Shown here: piece by piece, positions 46,852 through 56,220 of the stretch
Position numbering within the stretch: the stretch's first letter is position 1
How the letters are laid out: every line of letters begins with the position of its first letter
DNA from: Bradyrhizobium oropedii
Lineage (GTDB): Bacteria; Pseudomonadota; Alphaproteobacteria; Rhizobiales; Xanthobacteraceae
Direction: 5' to 3'
Assembly: GCF_020889685.1 (NCBI RefSeq)
Contig: NZ_JACMYO010000001.1
Location: 1-64,000, forward strand
DNA: 64,000 nucleotides
The notes under the pieces: generated by a model
Seen by the model: only the letters and a program-made list of their open reading frames with translations
What the model was told of the DNA's origin: nothing
Databases searched by the model: none
Made by a program: the position numbers and the translations under genes

Positions 46852-47224
46852 AGGCAAAACCCTAGGGAAAGAATCCGCCTGATGCCGGCCGGCCAAAGAG
46901 AAACGAAGCTGCTTGCCCCGCGTGGTCGCGGCTTCGCTCGGCTGGAAATCCACCCGCGCATCGGCTCCGTGCGGACCGGTCTCGAACAGGCCAAGCGCGG
47001 CTTCGTCCAGCAGGCCGCAAGTTTTGCCGCGCGTGCAAAGACCACCGCGAACATCACCGGCGCAACCTGCGCCGATCCCTGCTGCCAGATCCTGCACACA
47101 AGTCCGCGCGCGCAGGCCGCGGCGCGTTGCGCGCCTGGCCGTGACGTCGCGGATCGCCGCCTTCCGCGCGAAGCAGAGCTGGTTTCGTTCACCCGTAGCA
47201 AACATGAGGAGTGAGGCGTAAACG

Positions 47225-47647
47225 ATGGGACGTCGATCTGAGGTACTGATGGCGCAAGACAGCGCCGGCACGGACAACCGGCGCGTGATCCAGGTGGTGT
47301 CGCGCGCATTCGACATCGTGCGTTGCTTCGAAGGTCGAAGCATACGCCTGGGCAATCGCGAAATCGCCGATCGCTGTGGTCTTCCGCGATCCACGGTCTC
47401 CCGTCTCACGCTGACGCTCACCCAGATCGGCCAGTTAATCTACCTGCCGCAGGAGCAGAAATATGCTCTGGGTCCGCACGCCGCCGCGCCCGGCGCGCCG
47501 TTGTTGGCGGAGAGCCGCGACAAGCCCGCATGCGCCGACGAGCGGGCGCGCGAAACGGCGCAACCGTCCATGCTGATCAACTCGCGCTATTTCGACGACC
47601 AGCGCAACCCGGTTGCCGGACCGCTCGCGGTGACACCGCAGCGCTGA
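47225..47647 (+). pseudogene. IclR-family regulator, decayed after the HTH
   Basis: 140 codons. The N-terminal winged helix is intact to about residue 85 (VVSRAFDIVRCFEGRSIRLGNREIADRCGLPRSTVSRL split as VSRAFDIVRCFEG and CGLPRSTVSRLT, then QKYALGP). The 170-residue effector domain is missing; the remaining 50 codons read like shifted sequence. It lies next to the beta-oxidation genes, which such a regulator may once have controlled. Confidence 0.65.
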
Positions 47648-47743
47648 CGCCTCGGCTTGCTCCGAGGCAGGCAACTGCGGAAAATGGTCGGGACCGTCGG
47701 CACGGGCCCATTACAACGAGACATCCAAAGCAAAGGGAAACGC

Positions 47744-48994
47744 ATGTCTGAAGCATACATCATTGACGCGGTTCGCACGCCGCGCGGCGTTGGCAAGCCG
47801 GGCAAGGGGGCGCTGTCGCACCTGCACCCGCAGAAACTGGCAGCAACGGTGCTCGGCGCGCTCAAGGAGCGCAACAAGCTCGATACGTCGACCGTCGATG
47901 ACATCATCTGGTCGACGTCGACCCAGGAAGGCAAGCAGGGCGGCGATCTCGGACGCATGTCGGCGCTCGCGGCCGGCTACGACATCAACGCCAGCGGTAC
48001 GACGCTGGATCGCTTCTGCGGCGGCGGCATTACCTCGGTGAACCTCGCGGCAGCGTCGGTGATGTCTGGCATGGAAGATTGCGTCATCGCCGGTGGCACC
48101 GAGATGATGAGCTACCAACAGGTCCTCGCCGCCGAGCGCTCCAAGGCGGGACAGCCGGCGCGGATGATGGGCTCGGGCAATCCGGCGCTCGACGAGATTC
48201 ACCCGCAGTCGCACCAGGGCGTGTGCGGCGATGCCATTGCGACGCGCGAGGGGATCAGCCGCGAGGCCTGCGATGCGCTGGCGCTGACGAGCCAGCAGCG
48301 CGCCAAGCGGGCGATCGATGAAGGCCGCTTTGCCAAGTCGGTGATTCCCGTGCTCAACGACGACGGCAGCGTTGCCCTCGGTCGTGAGGAATTCCCGCGC
48401 CCCGAGACCACCGCCGAAGGGCTGGCGTCGCTGAAGCCGAGCTTCGAGCAGCTTGCCGATTTCGATCTCGGCAACGGCGTCACCTTCAAGAAGCAGATCC
48501 AGCGCCGCTATCCGGGCCTTGAGTGGAAGGGCGTGCATCATGCCGGCAACAGCTCGGGCGTGGTGGACGGCGCCGCTGCGGTGCTGATCACCTCGAAGGA
48601 ATATGCCGAGAAGCACGGCCTCAAGCCGCGCGGCCGCATCGTCGCCTATGCCAACCAGGGTGACGATCCGACCCTGATGCTCAACGCACCGGTTCCCGCG
48701 GCCAAGAAGGTTCTCGCCAAGGCCGGCCTGACCAAGGACGACATCGACGTCTGGGAGATCAACGAGGCCTTCGCCGTCGTCGCCGAGAAGTTCATCCGCG
48801 ACCTCGATCTGAACCGCGAGAAGGTCAACATCAATGGCGGCTCGATCGCGCTCGGCCACCCGATCGGCGCGACCGGATCGATCCTGATCGGCACCGCGCT
48901 CGACGAGCTCGAACGCAGCGGCGGTCGTTATGGTCTCGTCACCATGTGCGCCGCCGGCGGCATGGCGCCGGCCATCATCATCGAACGCATCTGA
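47744..48994 (+). CDS. Acetyl-CoA acyltransferase (thiolase)
   Basis: 416 residues from the ATG at 47744 (AAAGGGAAA before it). Active-site Cys in LDRFCGGGITS, His in GHPIGATGS, second Cys in TMCAAGGMAPA. Cleaves 3-ketoacyl-CoA with CoA in the last beta-oxidation step. The length and the missing pantetheine-loop variants fit the degradative acyltransferase (FadA-like) group better than acetoacetyl-CoA thiolase. It starts a run of beta-oxidation genes. Confidence 0.9.
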   Translation: MSEAYIIDAVRTPRGVGKPGKGALSHLHPQKLAATVLGALKERNKLDTSTVDDIIWSTSTQEGKQGGDLGRMSALAAGYDINASGTTLDRFCGGGITSVNLAAASVMSGMEDCVIAGGTEMMSYQQVLAAERSKAGQPARMMGSGNPALDEIHPQSHQGVCGDAIATREGISREACDALALTSQQRAKRAIDEGRFAKSVIPVLNDDGSVALGREEFPRPETTAEGLASLKPSFEQLADFDLGNGVTFKKQIQRRYPGLEWKGVHHAGNSSGVVDGAAAVLITSKEYAEKHGLKPRGRIVAYANQGDDPTLMLNAPVPAAKKVLAKAGLTKDDIDVWEINEAFAVVAEKFIRDLDLNREKVNINGGSIALGHPIGATGSILIGTALDELERSGGRYGLVTMCAAGGMAPAIIIERI

Positions 48995-49012
48995 TCGCGA
49001 AAGGACACTGCA

Positions 49013-49794
49013 ATGAAACTCGATTCATCGGTCGCCGCCGTCGTCACCGGCGCGCTTCCGGCCTCGGCGCAGCCACCTCGCGGGCGCTCGCCGCGCAAGG
49101 CGTGAAGGTCGCGATCTTCGACTTCAACGAAGAGAAGGGCGAAGCCATCGCCAAGGAAATCGGCGGTGTGTTCTGCAAGGTCGACGTTACCTCCGACGAG
49201 TTGGTCGATGCGGGCTTCGCCAAGGCCCGCGCGGCCCACGGCCAGGAGCGCATCCTGGTGAACTGCGCCGGCACCGGCAACGCGGTGAAGACCGCCGGCC
49301 GCGACAAGAAGACCGGCGAACCCACGCACTTCCCGATCGACGCCTTCAACCGTATCATCCAGATCAACCTCGTCGGCACCTTCCGTTGCATCGCCAAGTC
49401 GGCGCAGGGCATGCTGTCGCTGTCTCCGCTCGAGCACGGCGAGCGCGGTGCGGTCGTGAATACCGCTTCCGTCGCGGCCGAGGACGGTCAGATGGGGCAG
49501 GCGGCTTATTCGGCTTCGAAGGCCGGCGTCGTCGGCATGACTTTGCCGATCGCGCGCGACCTGATGGCCGAGGGCATTCGCGTCAACACCATCCTGCCGG
49601 GCATCTTCAACACGCCGCTGCTGCAGGGGGCACCTGAGAACGTCAAGGCCGCGCTCAGCGCGTCGGTGCCGTTCCCGAAGCGCCTCGGCATGCCGGAGGA
49701 GTATGCGCAGCTGGCGCTGACCATGATCACCAACGGCTACTTCAACGGCGAAGACGTCCGCCTCGACGGGGCCATTCGCATGGCCCCGCGCTAG
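49013..49794 (+). pseudogene. SDR 3-hydroxyacyl-CoA dehydrogenase-like, one-base frameshift
   Basis: From the ATG at 49013, MKLDSSVAAVVTG is read, then the frame shifts near 49049-49054, where one base of a GGCGGC-type run seems missing. In the other frame the expected GLGAATSRALAAQG, NCAGTGNAVK, VNTASVAAEDGQMGQAAYSASKAG (Tyr and Lys) and VRLDGAIRMAPR follow to 49794. The complete protein would be 260 residues, type 2 3-hydroxyacyl-CoA dehydrogenase-like. A sequencing error is a good alternative, because everything else is intact. Confidence 0.75.
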
Positions 49795-49842
49795 AGCATG
49801 ATCCGGAAAAGTGTGAAGCGGTTTTCCGAAAAGATCATGCTC
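49794..49842 (+). repeat. Palindromic intergenic repeat (REP-like hairpin)
   Basis: GAGCATGATC and GATCATGCTC pair around a 29-base core (ATCCGGAAAAGTGTGAAGCG and GGTTTTCCGAAAA halves also partly pair). From memory, this element is dispersed in Bradyrhizobium/Rhodopseudomonas genomes. It begins at the last base of the SDR stop and may stabilise or end the transcript. Confidence 0.65.
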
Positions 49843-49875
49843 AAACAATAGGTACGGCAACAGGAGACGAAAGCG

Positions 49876-50643
49876 ATGTCCGAAGAAACGCCGGTCCTCA
49901 CTGAAGTCCGCGGACCGATACTGATCATCACCCTGAACCGGCCGGAAGCCAAGAATGCGGCCAACCTCGCGCTCTCCAAGGGCGTGGCCGCGGCTATCGA
50001 CCGGCTCGACGCCGACGATGCGTTGAGCGTCGGCATCATCACCGGCGCCGGCGGTACATTCTGCTCGGGCATGGACCTCAAGGGGTTCCTGAAGGGCGAG
50101 CGGCCGTCGATCCCGGGCCGCGGCTTCGCCGGCCTCACCGAGGCGCCGCCAAAGAAGCCGCTCATCGCGGCTGTCGACGGCTACGCGCTCGCCGGCGGGA
50201 TGGAGATCGCGCTGTCGTGCGACATGATCGTCGCGAATCGCAACGCCAAGTTCGGGATCCCCGAGGTGAAGCGCGGGCTCGCGGCTGCGGCCGGCGGCCT
50301 GATCCGCATGCCGCGCCAGATGCCGATCCGTGTGGCGATGGAATTCGCATTGACCGGCGAATTCTTCGGCGCCGAGCGCGCTCACCAACTCGGCATCATC
50401 AACCGCGTGACCGATGGCCCGGCTCTCGAGGCTGCGCTTGAGCTTGCAGCCGCGATCGGCGCCAACGGCCCGCTCGCCGTGAAGGCGTCCAAGCAGGTGG
50501 TCGTCGAATCCCGGCTCTGGCCGGAAGACCAGATGTGGAAGAAGCAGCAGGAGATCGTCGGTCCTGTCTTCGTCTCCGAGGATGCCCGCGAGGGCGCTGC
50601 GGCCTTTGCCGAAAAGCGCGCGCCGAACTGGAAGGGCAAGTAA
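49876..50643 (+). CDS. Enoyl-CoA hydratase/isomerase (crotonase family)
   Basis: 255 residues. The oxyanion-hole stretch GAGGTFCSGMDLKGF is near residue 60, and VDGYALAGGMEIALSCD and GIPEVKRGLAAAAGGL supply the second half with one catalytic Glu. It hydrates enoyl-CoA in beta-oxidation. It lies between the SDR and the acyl-CoA dehydrogenase, followed by a strong terminator. Confidence 0.88.
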   Translation: MSEETPVLTEVRGPILIITLNRPEAKNAANLALSKGVAAAIDRLDADDALSVGIITGAGGTFCSGMDLKGFLKGERPSIPGRGFAGLTEAPPKKPLIAAVDGYALAGGMEIALSCDMIVANRNAKFGIPEVKRGLAAAAGGLIRMPRQMPIRVAMEFALTGEFFGAERAHQLGIINRVTDGPALEAALELAAAIGANGPLAVKASKQVVVESRLWPEDQMWKKQQEIVGPVFVSEDAREGAAAFAEKRAPNWKGK

Positions 50644-50664
50644 GGCTCGACTGTTTCGATGACG

Positions 50665-50708
50665 GAGCGCCGGTTTTGATTGAAGCAGAACCGGCGCTCG
50701 AATTTTTT
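50665..50708 (+). terminator. Rho-independent terminator
   Basis: GAGCGCCGGTT and AACCGGCGCTC pair as an 11-bp stem with a 13-base loop, followed by GAATTTTTTG. It separates the thiolase-crotonase genes from the acyl-CoA dehydrogenase. Confidence 0.75.
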
Positions 50709-50765
50709 GTACCGGTGCCTCGCCGTAGGCCGGCCGGTGCCCTTGACAGCGCTATTGGGTGATTG

Positions 50766-51926
50766 ATGCGCAGCTTTACCGAAGACCAGGTCATCTTTCG
50801 CGACTCCTACCGCAAGTTCCTTGCGAGCGAGATCACGCCTCACATGGAGGAGTGGCGGGAGGCCGGCATCGTCGACCGCAGCGCGTTCAAGAAGGCCGGC
50901 GACCTCGGCTTCCTGATGATCTGGCCCGAAGAGAAGTATGGCGGCATGGGCGATGAGGACTTCCGCTACGAGCAGATCATCATCGAGGAGACCGCGCGCT
51001 CCGGCTGCAAGGGCTGGTTCAACACGCTGCACAGCCGCCTGGTCGGATCCTATTTCAAGCGCTTCGGCACCGAGGAGCAGCGCGACCGCTTCCTGCCGAA
51101 ATGCGTCAGCGGCGAGACCATCCTGGCGATTGCGATGACCGAGCCCGGTGCGGGCTCAGACCTCGCGGGCATGCGAACGACCGCGGAATACAAGGGCGAC
51201 CATTTCCTGCTCAACGGTTCGAAGACTTATATTTCCAACGGCATCAATTCCGACGTCGTGATCGTGGCGGCCAAGCTCGCCGGTGCCGAGAAGAAGCACG
51301 CCATGGTGCTTCTGATCGTCGAGCGCGGCATGGAAGGTTTCGAGCGCGGCCGCAATCTGAAGAAGATGGGCATGCCGGCGCAGGACACTGCCGAGCTGTT
51401 CTTCCAGAATGTGAAGGTGCCCAAGGCCAACGTGCTGGGAGAGCCGGGCAGGGGCTTCTACTACCTCATGGAAGGCCTTGCCGAGGAGCGGCTGATCTCG
51501 GCGGTCGGATCGATCGCCAACGGCCGCAAGGCGTTCGACATCACGCGCGCTTACGTGATGGAGCGCAAGCTGTTCGGCAGGCCGCTCGCCGAACAGCAGA
51601 ACACCCAGTTTCGCATGGCGGAGATGGATGCCGAGATCGATCTCGTGCAGGTCTATGTCGATCACTGCGTGGCCGAGCACAATGCGGGGCGCCTGACCAG
51701 CAATATGGGCGCCAAGGCCAAGATGATGTCGTCGGAAGTCGAGTGGAAGATGCTCGACCTCGGCGTTCAGCTGCACGGCGGCGCGGGATACATGGATGAA
51801 TATCCGATCAGCCGCATGTTCACCGATGCGCGCGTCAATCGGATCCTGGCCGGAAGCTCCGAGGTAATGCGGCTGATCATCGGCCGCGACGTCTTCTCGG
51901 AGGACTACAAGAGCATTTTGGACTAG
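50766..51926 (+). CDS. Acyl-CoA dehydrogenase
   Basis: 386 residues from the ATG at 50766. MTEPGAGSDLAGMRTTAEY and FLLNGSKTYISNG bind FAD; the C-terminal AGSSEVMRLIIGRDV carries the catalytic Glu in the usual place for short/branched-chain dehydrogenases. It oxidises acyl-CoA to 2-enoyl-CoA. It is convergent with the GntR gene, 19 bp apart. The terminator before it suggests its own promoter. Confidence 0.9.
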   Translation: MRSFTEDQVIFRDSYRKFLASEITPHMEEWREAGIVDRSAFKKAGDLGFLMIWPEEKYGGMGDEDFRYEQIIIEETARSGCKGWFNTLHSRLVGSYFKRFGTEEQRDRFLPKCVSGETILAIAMTEPGAGSDLAGMRTTAEYKGDHFLLNGSKTYISNGINSDVVIVAAKLAGAEKKHAMVLLIVERGMEGFERGRNLKKMGMPAQDTAELFFQNVKVPKANVLGEPGRGFYYLMEGLAEERLISAVGSIANGRKAFDITRAYVMERKLFGRPLAEQQNTQFRMAEMDAEIDLVQVYVDHCVAEHNAGRLTSNMGAKAKMMSSEVEWKMLDLGVQLHGGAGYMDEYPISRMFTDARVNRILAGSSEVMRLIIGRDVFSEDYKSILD

Positions 51927-51945
51927 AAGGCCATCGCTCCGCGTG

Positions 51946-52623
51946 TCAACCGCGTGCCTGCCGCAGCGGCTCGCGCACATGCTCCTTCGAACGCATCAAT
52001 GCATCGACGAAGATCGGCTCCCAGGACCGGATGTGGCTGCGCAGCAGAGTCGGCAGCGCGTCGGTCTCGCCGGCGAGCGCGAGTTCGATCAGCCGGTAGT
52101 GCTCGGGCACCGAGGCCTGCTGCCGCTCGTGACCGGCGCGTGAGCTGATGCCGTAGAGCCGCATCTTGTCGCGCAGGCCCATCACCATCTCGGTCAAGAG
52201 CTCGTTGCCGGCGGCGGCGATGAACTCGCGATGATAGGCGCGGTCGGCTTCCAGATAGAGCTGGACGTCGTCGGTCTCGACGGCCCGCGCGATCTCATCG
52301 GCCCAGCGGCGTGCGGTTGGTAGATCTTTTGGCGGATTGGCTGCGACCAGCACGGCGGCGTGCAGCTCCAGCACCTCGCGCATGTCGAACAAGTTGCGCA
52401 GCTCGGCCAACGTCGGCTCCACCACTTTGAAGCCGCGGTTTCGCATCGGTTCGACCAAGCCGCCGCGGCTGAGCTCGAGCAGTGCTTCGCGCACCGGCGT
52501 CGAGGAGACGCCGAGGCTCGTTGCGAGACTCGGCACCGAATACATTGTGCCCGGAAGGCTCTGCCCGGAAATGATCTCGGCTCGTACCCGCTGCAGCACC
52601 TGTTCGCGCAAATTCTGGTCCAT
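51946..52623 (-). CDS. GntR-family regulator, FadR/FCD subgroup
   Basis: 225 residues. The N-terminal winged helix has SVPSLATSLGVSSTPVREALLELSRGGLVE, the GntR hallmark. The C-terminal FCD helical domain contains RAYHREFIAAAGNELL and SVPEHYRLIELALAGETD with the metal-binding His positions. It is divergent from the molybdopterin oxidoreductase gene. A long inverted repeat at 52714-52740 lies between and is the likely operator. Confidence 0.88.
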   Translation of the reverse strand: MDQNLREQVLQRVRAEIISGQSLPGTMYSVPSLATSLGVSSTPVREALLELSRGGLVEPMRNRGFKVVEPTLAELRNLFDMREVLELHAAVLVAANPPKDLPTARRWADEIARAVETDDVQLYLEADRAYHREFIAAAGNELLTEMVMGLRDKMRLYGISSRAGHERQQASVPEHYRLIELALAGETDALPTLLRSHIRSWEPIFVDALMRSKEHVREPLRQARG

Positions 52624-52713
52624 GGGTGGTCGTAGCCGCCTCTCGTTGGGAACTCCGATTCGTCCCTGATTATTACTTAGCCTTGACGGGAGTGCTAGCG
52701 TATGACGTAAATG

Positions 52714-52740
52714 TGTAACGCATTACAAAAATGCGTCACA
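52714..52740 (+). promoter_or_regulatory. GntR operator-like inverted repeat
   Basis: TGTAACGCATT and AATGCGTCACA form 11-bp arms with one mismatch and an ACAAA spacer, 91 bp before the GntR start and 26 bp before the molybdopterin oxidoreductase start. A shorter related half-site TATGACG is just left of it. Confidence 0.55.
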
Positions 52741-52766
52741 AGGGCTGACTTGACCATGAGACGGCG

Positions 52767-55700
52767 GTGAAACAGCGGCTACCCGGCTATTGTACGCTTT
52801 GCCGTTCGCGCTGCGGTGCCGTCACCGTGGTGGAGGACGGGCGTCTCGTCGGCGTGGAGGTATTAAATAACCACCCAACTGGTGGCGTGCTCTGCGCCAA
52901 GGGCCGCGCCGCCCCCGAAATCGTCGGCAGCCCGCGCCGGCTGATCGTCCCGCTGAAGCGGACCCGGCCGCGCGATGCCGCCGATCCGGGTTGGGTTGAG
53001 GTGTCCTGGGACGAGGCGCTGACCGAGATCGCCAACCGGCTCGGCAGGATCCGAACCGAGAGCGGCGCCGAGGCGGTGGCATTCGGCGTCACCACGCCAA
53101 GCGGCACGCCGATGGTCGACAGCTTCGAGTGGGTCGAGCGCTTCATCCGAGGCTTCGGCAGCCCGAACCTGATCTATGCGGTCGAGATCTGCGGCTGGCA
53201 CAAGGACTATGCGCACGCGCTGACCTTCGGTCGCGGCATCGGCTTTCCCGATTACGACAATGCCGATGCGATCATCCTGTGGGGCCACAATCCCGCGCGC
53301 ACCTGGCTTGCCCAGGCGACGCGGATCGCCGATGCGCGGCGCCGCGGCGCCAAGGTCGTCGTCGTCGATCCCAAGCCGAACGGCTCGGGCCAGCAGGCCG
53401 ATCTCTGGCTGCGCATTCGTCCCGGCGCCGATGGCGCGCTTGCGATGGGCGCGATCCGTCACCTCATTGCGACCGGCAGCTTCGATGCGGATTTCGTCAG
53501 CGCATGGACCAACGGGTCGCTGCTGGTCGATCGCGCCACCGGGCGCTTCCTGCGCGCCGATGCGTTGTGGCCGGATGGCGCGCCCGATGCGTTCGTTCGT
53601 CTCGATGCATCGGGCTCGCCTGTGGCCTGCGACACGCGCTATGCGCCGGAGCGCGGTGGCCAGCTACGCGGCGCGCTGTCGATCCTTGCACGCGACGGCC
53701 GCATGGTATCGGCAGCAACCGCGTTCGAATTGCTGGCCGAGCGCGCTGCGCCTTACACGCCGGCGCGTGTGGCGGAGCTAACCTGGCTGCCCATCGAGGA
53801 CATTGACGCGTTCAACGCGCTGCTCGCGGCCCGGCCGCGGCTTGCCTATCATTCCTGGACCGGCGTCGGCCAGCACACCAACGCAACCGCTATCGAGCGT
53901 ACGATCGCGACACTCTACGCGCTGACCGGCGCCTGCGATCGGCCCGGCGGCAACCGTTGGCCGGTGCCGCCGCCGACGCGTGCCCTCAACGACTACAACA
54001 TCCTGCCGCCGGAGCAGCAGGCCAAGGCGCTGGGCATTGCCGAACTGCCGCTCGGTCCGCCGGCGAAGGGCTGGATCACGGCGCGCGATTTCAGCCGGGC
54101 TGTGCTCGAGGGCGAGCCTTACCGCGTGCGTGCGCTGGTCGCCTTCGGCACCAACTTCGTCGTCTCGCAGGGCCATTCCGAGCGCAACAAGGCCGCGCTG
54201 AATGCGCTGGAATTCCAGGTTCATATCGACATGTTCATGAATCCGACCGCGGAGAGCGCCGATTTCGTTCTGCCGGCCAGCACGCCGTGGGAGCGCGATG
54301 CGCTCAAGATCGGGTTCGAGATCACGCAGGAGGCCGTCGAGACCGTGCAGTTTCGCCCGCGTATGGTCGATCCGATCGGTGAAGTGAAGGCAGACTACGA
54401 GATCGCCGCTGCGCTCGCGCTCAAGCTCGGCATGGGCGACTTGTTCTTCGGCGGCGACATCAGGGCCGGCTGGAATTATCAACTCGCGCCGCTCGGCATC
54501 GCTGTCGACGATCTGCGCGCGCATCCCGAAGGCCGCCGTTTTCCGCAGGCGTTCCGTGACGAAAAATACGCCATCACGCGCGAGGACGGCACGGCAGCGG
54601 GCTTTGCGACGCCGACGCGCCGGGTCGAGATTTATTCGGAGCTGATGCTGGGGCATGGGCATGACCCGTTGCCCGATCATGTCGAACCGGTCGGCAGCCC
54701 GCTCACGACAACGGCGGACGAACGCTTTCCGCTGGTGCTCTCCACCGCCAAAAGCGGATGGTACGTTCACTCCTCGCATCGGCACATTGCCTCATTGCGG
54801 CGCAAGTCGCCGGACCCGGCAGTCGAGATCAGCCCGCAACTCGCCGCGCGGCGCGGGCTTGTTGAAGGCGACTGGGCCGTGGTGGAGACGCAAGGCGGTG
54901 TCGTGCGTCTGAAGGTGCGGCTCAACGCGGCGCTCGACGATCGTGTCGTCGTCGCCGAATTCGGCTGGTGGGAGGATTGCCCGCCGCTTGGTCGCGATCG
55001 TTCCGCGGCGTCAGGAGTCCGCACCCGCAACATCAACGCGGTGTTGCACGACGATGCGCGCGATCCGGTCAGCGGCTCCGTCCCGCTGCGCGCGATCGTC
55101 TGCGAGATCAGGCGCGATGCCGTGGCAAGCCGCGGCGTCTGGAGCGGCCAGCGCCGTTTCACGGTTGCCGCGCGCCGCGCCGAGGCCGATAACGTCATCG
55201 CCTTCAGCCTGCGGCCGCTTGACGGCGGCCCGCTGCCCGACTTCCTGCCGGGCCAGCATGTGATGATCGCGCTGCCCGGCACAGCGGAAGCGCGGGCCTA
55301 TTCTCTGACCGGATCGTGCGATCTGCCCGACGCGCTGTCGATTGCGGTGAAGGGGCGGTTCTTCAATGAGGTGCGGAGCGGCGACGCGGCGTTCTTCATG
55401 CCGGACCGTCTTCATGGTCTTGCGGCCGGAGACGAGGTTCTGCTGGAGCCGCCGGGCGGCATCTTCACGCCGCCATTGAAGGGACCGCGGCCGCTGGTCT
55501 TCCTCGCGGCCGGCATCGGCATCACGCCGTTCATCAGTCATCTCGAAACGCTTCAACATCTAGCACCGGAAGAACGTGCGCCGGAGATCCTGCTGCTCCA
55601 TGGCTGCCGCAGCAGCCGCGAGCATCCATTTGCGCAGCGGCTTGCGGAACTGGAAGCCAGCACGCCGGGGCTGAAACGCATGACGTTCTACTCCACGCCG

Positions 55701-56168
55701 CTCGCGCAGGGCGCGGCCGCCTCGTTTTCGCTGCGCAAGGGGCGACTCGATCTCGAACAGGTCAAGCCGCTCGTGGCGCGCCGGCCGCTCGTCTACATCT
55801 GCGGCTCACCGGATTTCGTTGCGGAGCAGATCGAGGCCGTGACGGCGCTCGGCGTGCCGCGCTTCGACATCTTTGCTGAAAGCTTCGTGTCGCCGCCATC
55901 GGTGCCGGACAATCTCGCGCCGCGAACCATCCGGCTTACGAGCAGCAAGCAGAGCTTTTCCTGGGGACCGGAGCAGGGGACGCTGCTCGACGCGGCGGCT
56001 GCGGCGGGTATCGCGCTGCCGAGCGGTTGCCGCGTCGGGCAATGCGAGAGCTGCGCAGTCGAGGTGGTCGCTGGGGAGTTCACCCATCTCGGGCCTGTCG
56101 ATGGCAGCGAGGGGCAATGCCTCACCTGCCAGGCCGTGCCGCTCACCGATCTCACCCTCGCGCTTTGA
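52767..56168 (+). CDS. Molybdopterin oxidoreductase fused to FAD/NAD(P) and 2Fe-2S reductase domains
   Basis: 1133 residues from GTG. Residues 9-43 bind a 4Fe-4S cluster (CTLCRSRC spacing C-x2-C-x3-C-x26-C). Residues 50-760 form the DMSO-reductase-type Mo-bis-MGD domain, with Cys142 in EICGWHKDYA as candidate Mo ligand and a MGD-binding C-domain. Residues 790-1040 form a ferredoxin-reductase module (RAYSLTGS for FAD, AAGIGITPFISHL for NAD(P)). The last 90 residues form a plant-type 2Fe-2S domain with GCRVGQCESC and GQCLTCQ. Electrons can thus pass from NAD(P)H to the Mo site in one chain. Substrate unknown; the AtoE transporter follows. Confidence 0.85.
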   Translation: MKQRLPGYCTLCRSRCGAVTVVEDGRLVGVEVLNNHPTGGVLCAKGRAAPEIVGSPRRLIVPLKRTRPRDAADPGWVEVSWDEALTEIANRLGRIRTESGAEAVAFGVTTPSGTPMVDSFEWVERFIRGFGSPNLIYAVEICGWHKDYAHALTFGRGIGFPDYDNADAIILWGHNPARTWLAQATRIADARRRGAKVVVVDPKPNGSGQQADLWLRIRPGADGALAMGAIRHLIATGSFDADFVSAWTNGSLLVDRATGRFLRADALWPDGAPDAFVRLDASGSPVACDTRYAPERGGQLRGALSILARDGRMVSAATAFELLAERAAPYTPARVAELTWLPIEDIDAFNALLAARPRLAYHSWTGVGQHTNATAIERTIATLYALTGACDRPGGNRWPVPPPTRALNDYNILPPEQQAKALGIAELPLGPPAKGWITARDFSRAVLEGEPYRVRALVAFGTNFVVSQGHSERNKAALNALEFQVHIDMFMNPTAESADFVLPASTPWERDALKIGFEITQEAVETVQFRPRMVDPIGEVKADYEIAAALALKLGMGDLFFGGDIRAGWNYQLAPLGIAVDDLRAHPEGRRFPQAFRDEKYAITREDGTAAGFATPTRRVEIYSELMLGHGHDPLPDHVEPVGSPLTTTADERFPLVLSTAKSGWYVHSSHRHIASLRRKSPDPAVEISPQLAARRGLVEGDWAVVETQGGVVRLKVRLNAALDDRVVVAEFGWWEDCPPLGRDRSAASGVRTRNINAVLHDDARDPVSGSVPLRAIVCEIRRDAVASRGVWSGQRRFTVAARRAEADNVIAFSLRPLDGGPLPDFLPGQHVMIALPGTAEARAYSLTGSCDLPDALSIAVKGRFFNEVRSGDAAFFMPDRLHGLAAGDEVLLEPPGGIFTPPLKGPRPLVFLAAGIGITPFISHLETLQHLAPEERAPEILLLHGCRSSREHPFAQRLAELEASTPGLKRMTFYSTPLAQGAAASFSLRKGRLDLEQVKPLVARRPLVYICGSPDFVAEQIEAVTALGVPRFDIFAESFVSPPSVPDNLAPRTIRLTSSKQSFSWGPEQGTLLDAAAAAGIALPSGCRVGQCESCAVEVVAGEFTHLGPVDGSEGQCLTCQAVPLTDLTLAL

Positions 56169-56220
56169 ATGACCAATCAAGATTGAAGACGAACCGCATC
56201 ACCGGAAGGGGATCAGATTG

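Noticed and set aside
46882..47214. 110-codon hypothetical gene
   Set aside because: Lies in a decayed intergenic region, composition follows GC content, no motif or ribosome-binding site.
48928..50388. 486-codon open frame on the minus strand
   Set aside because: Antisense of the SDR and crotonase genes, no recognisable protein features.
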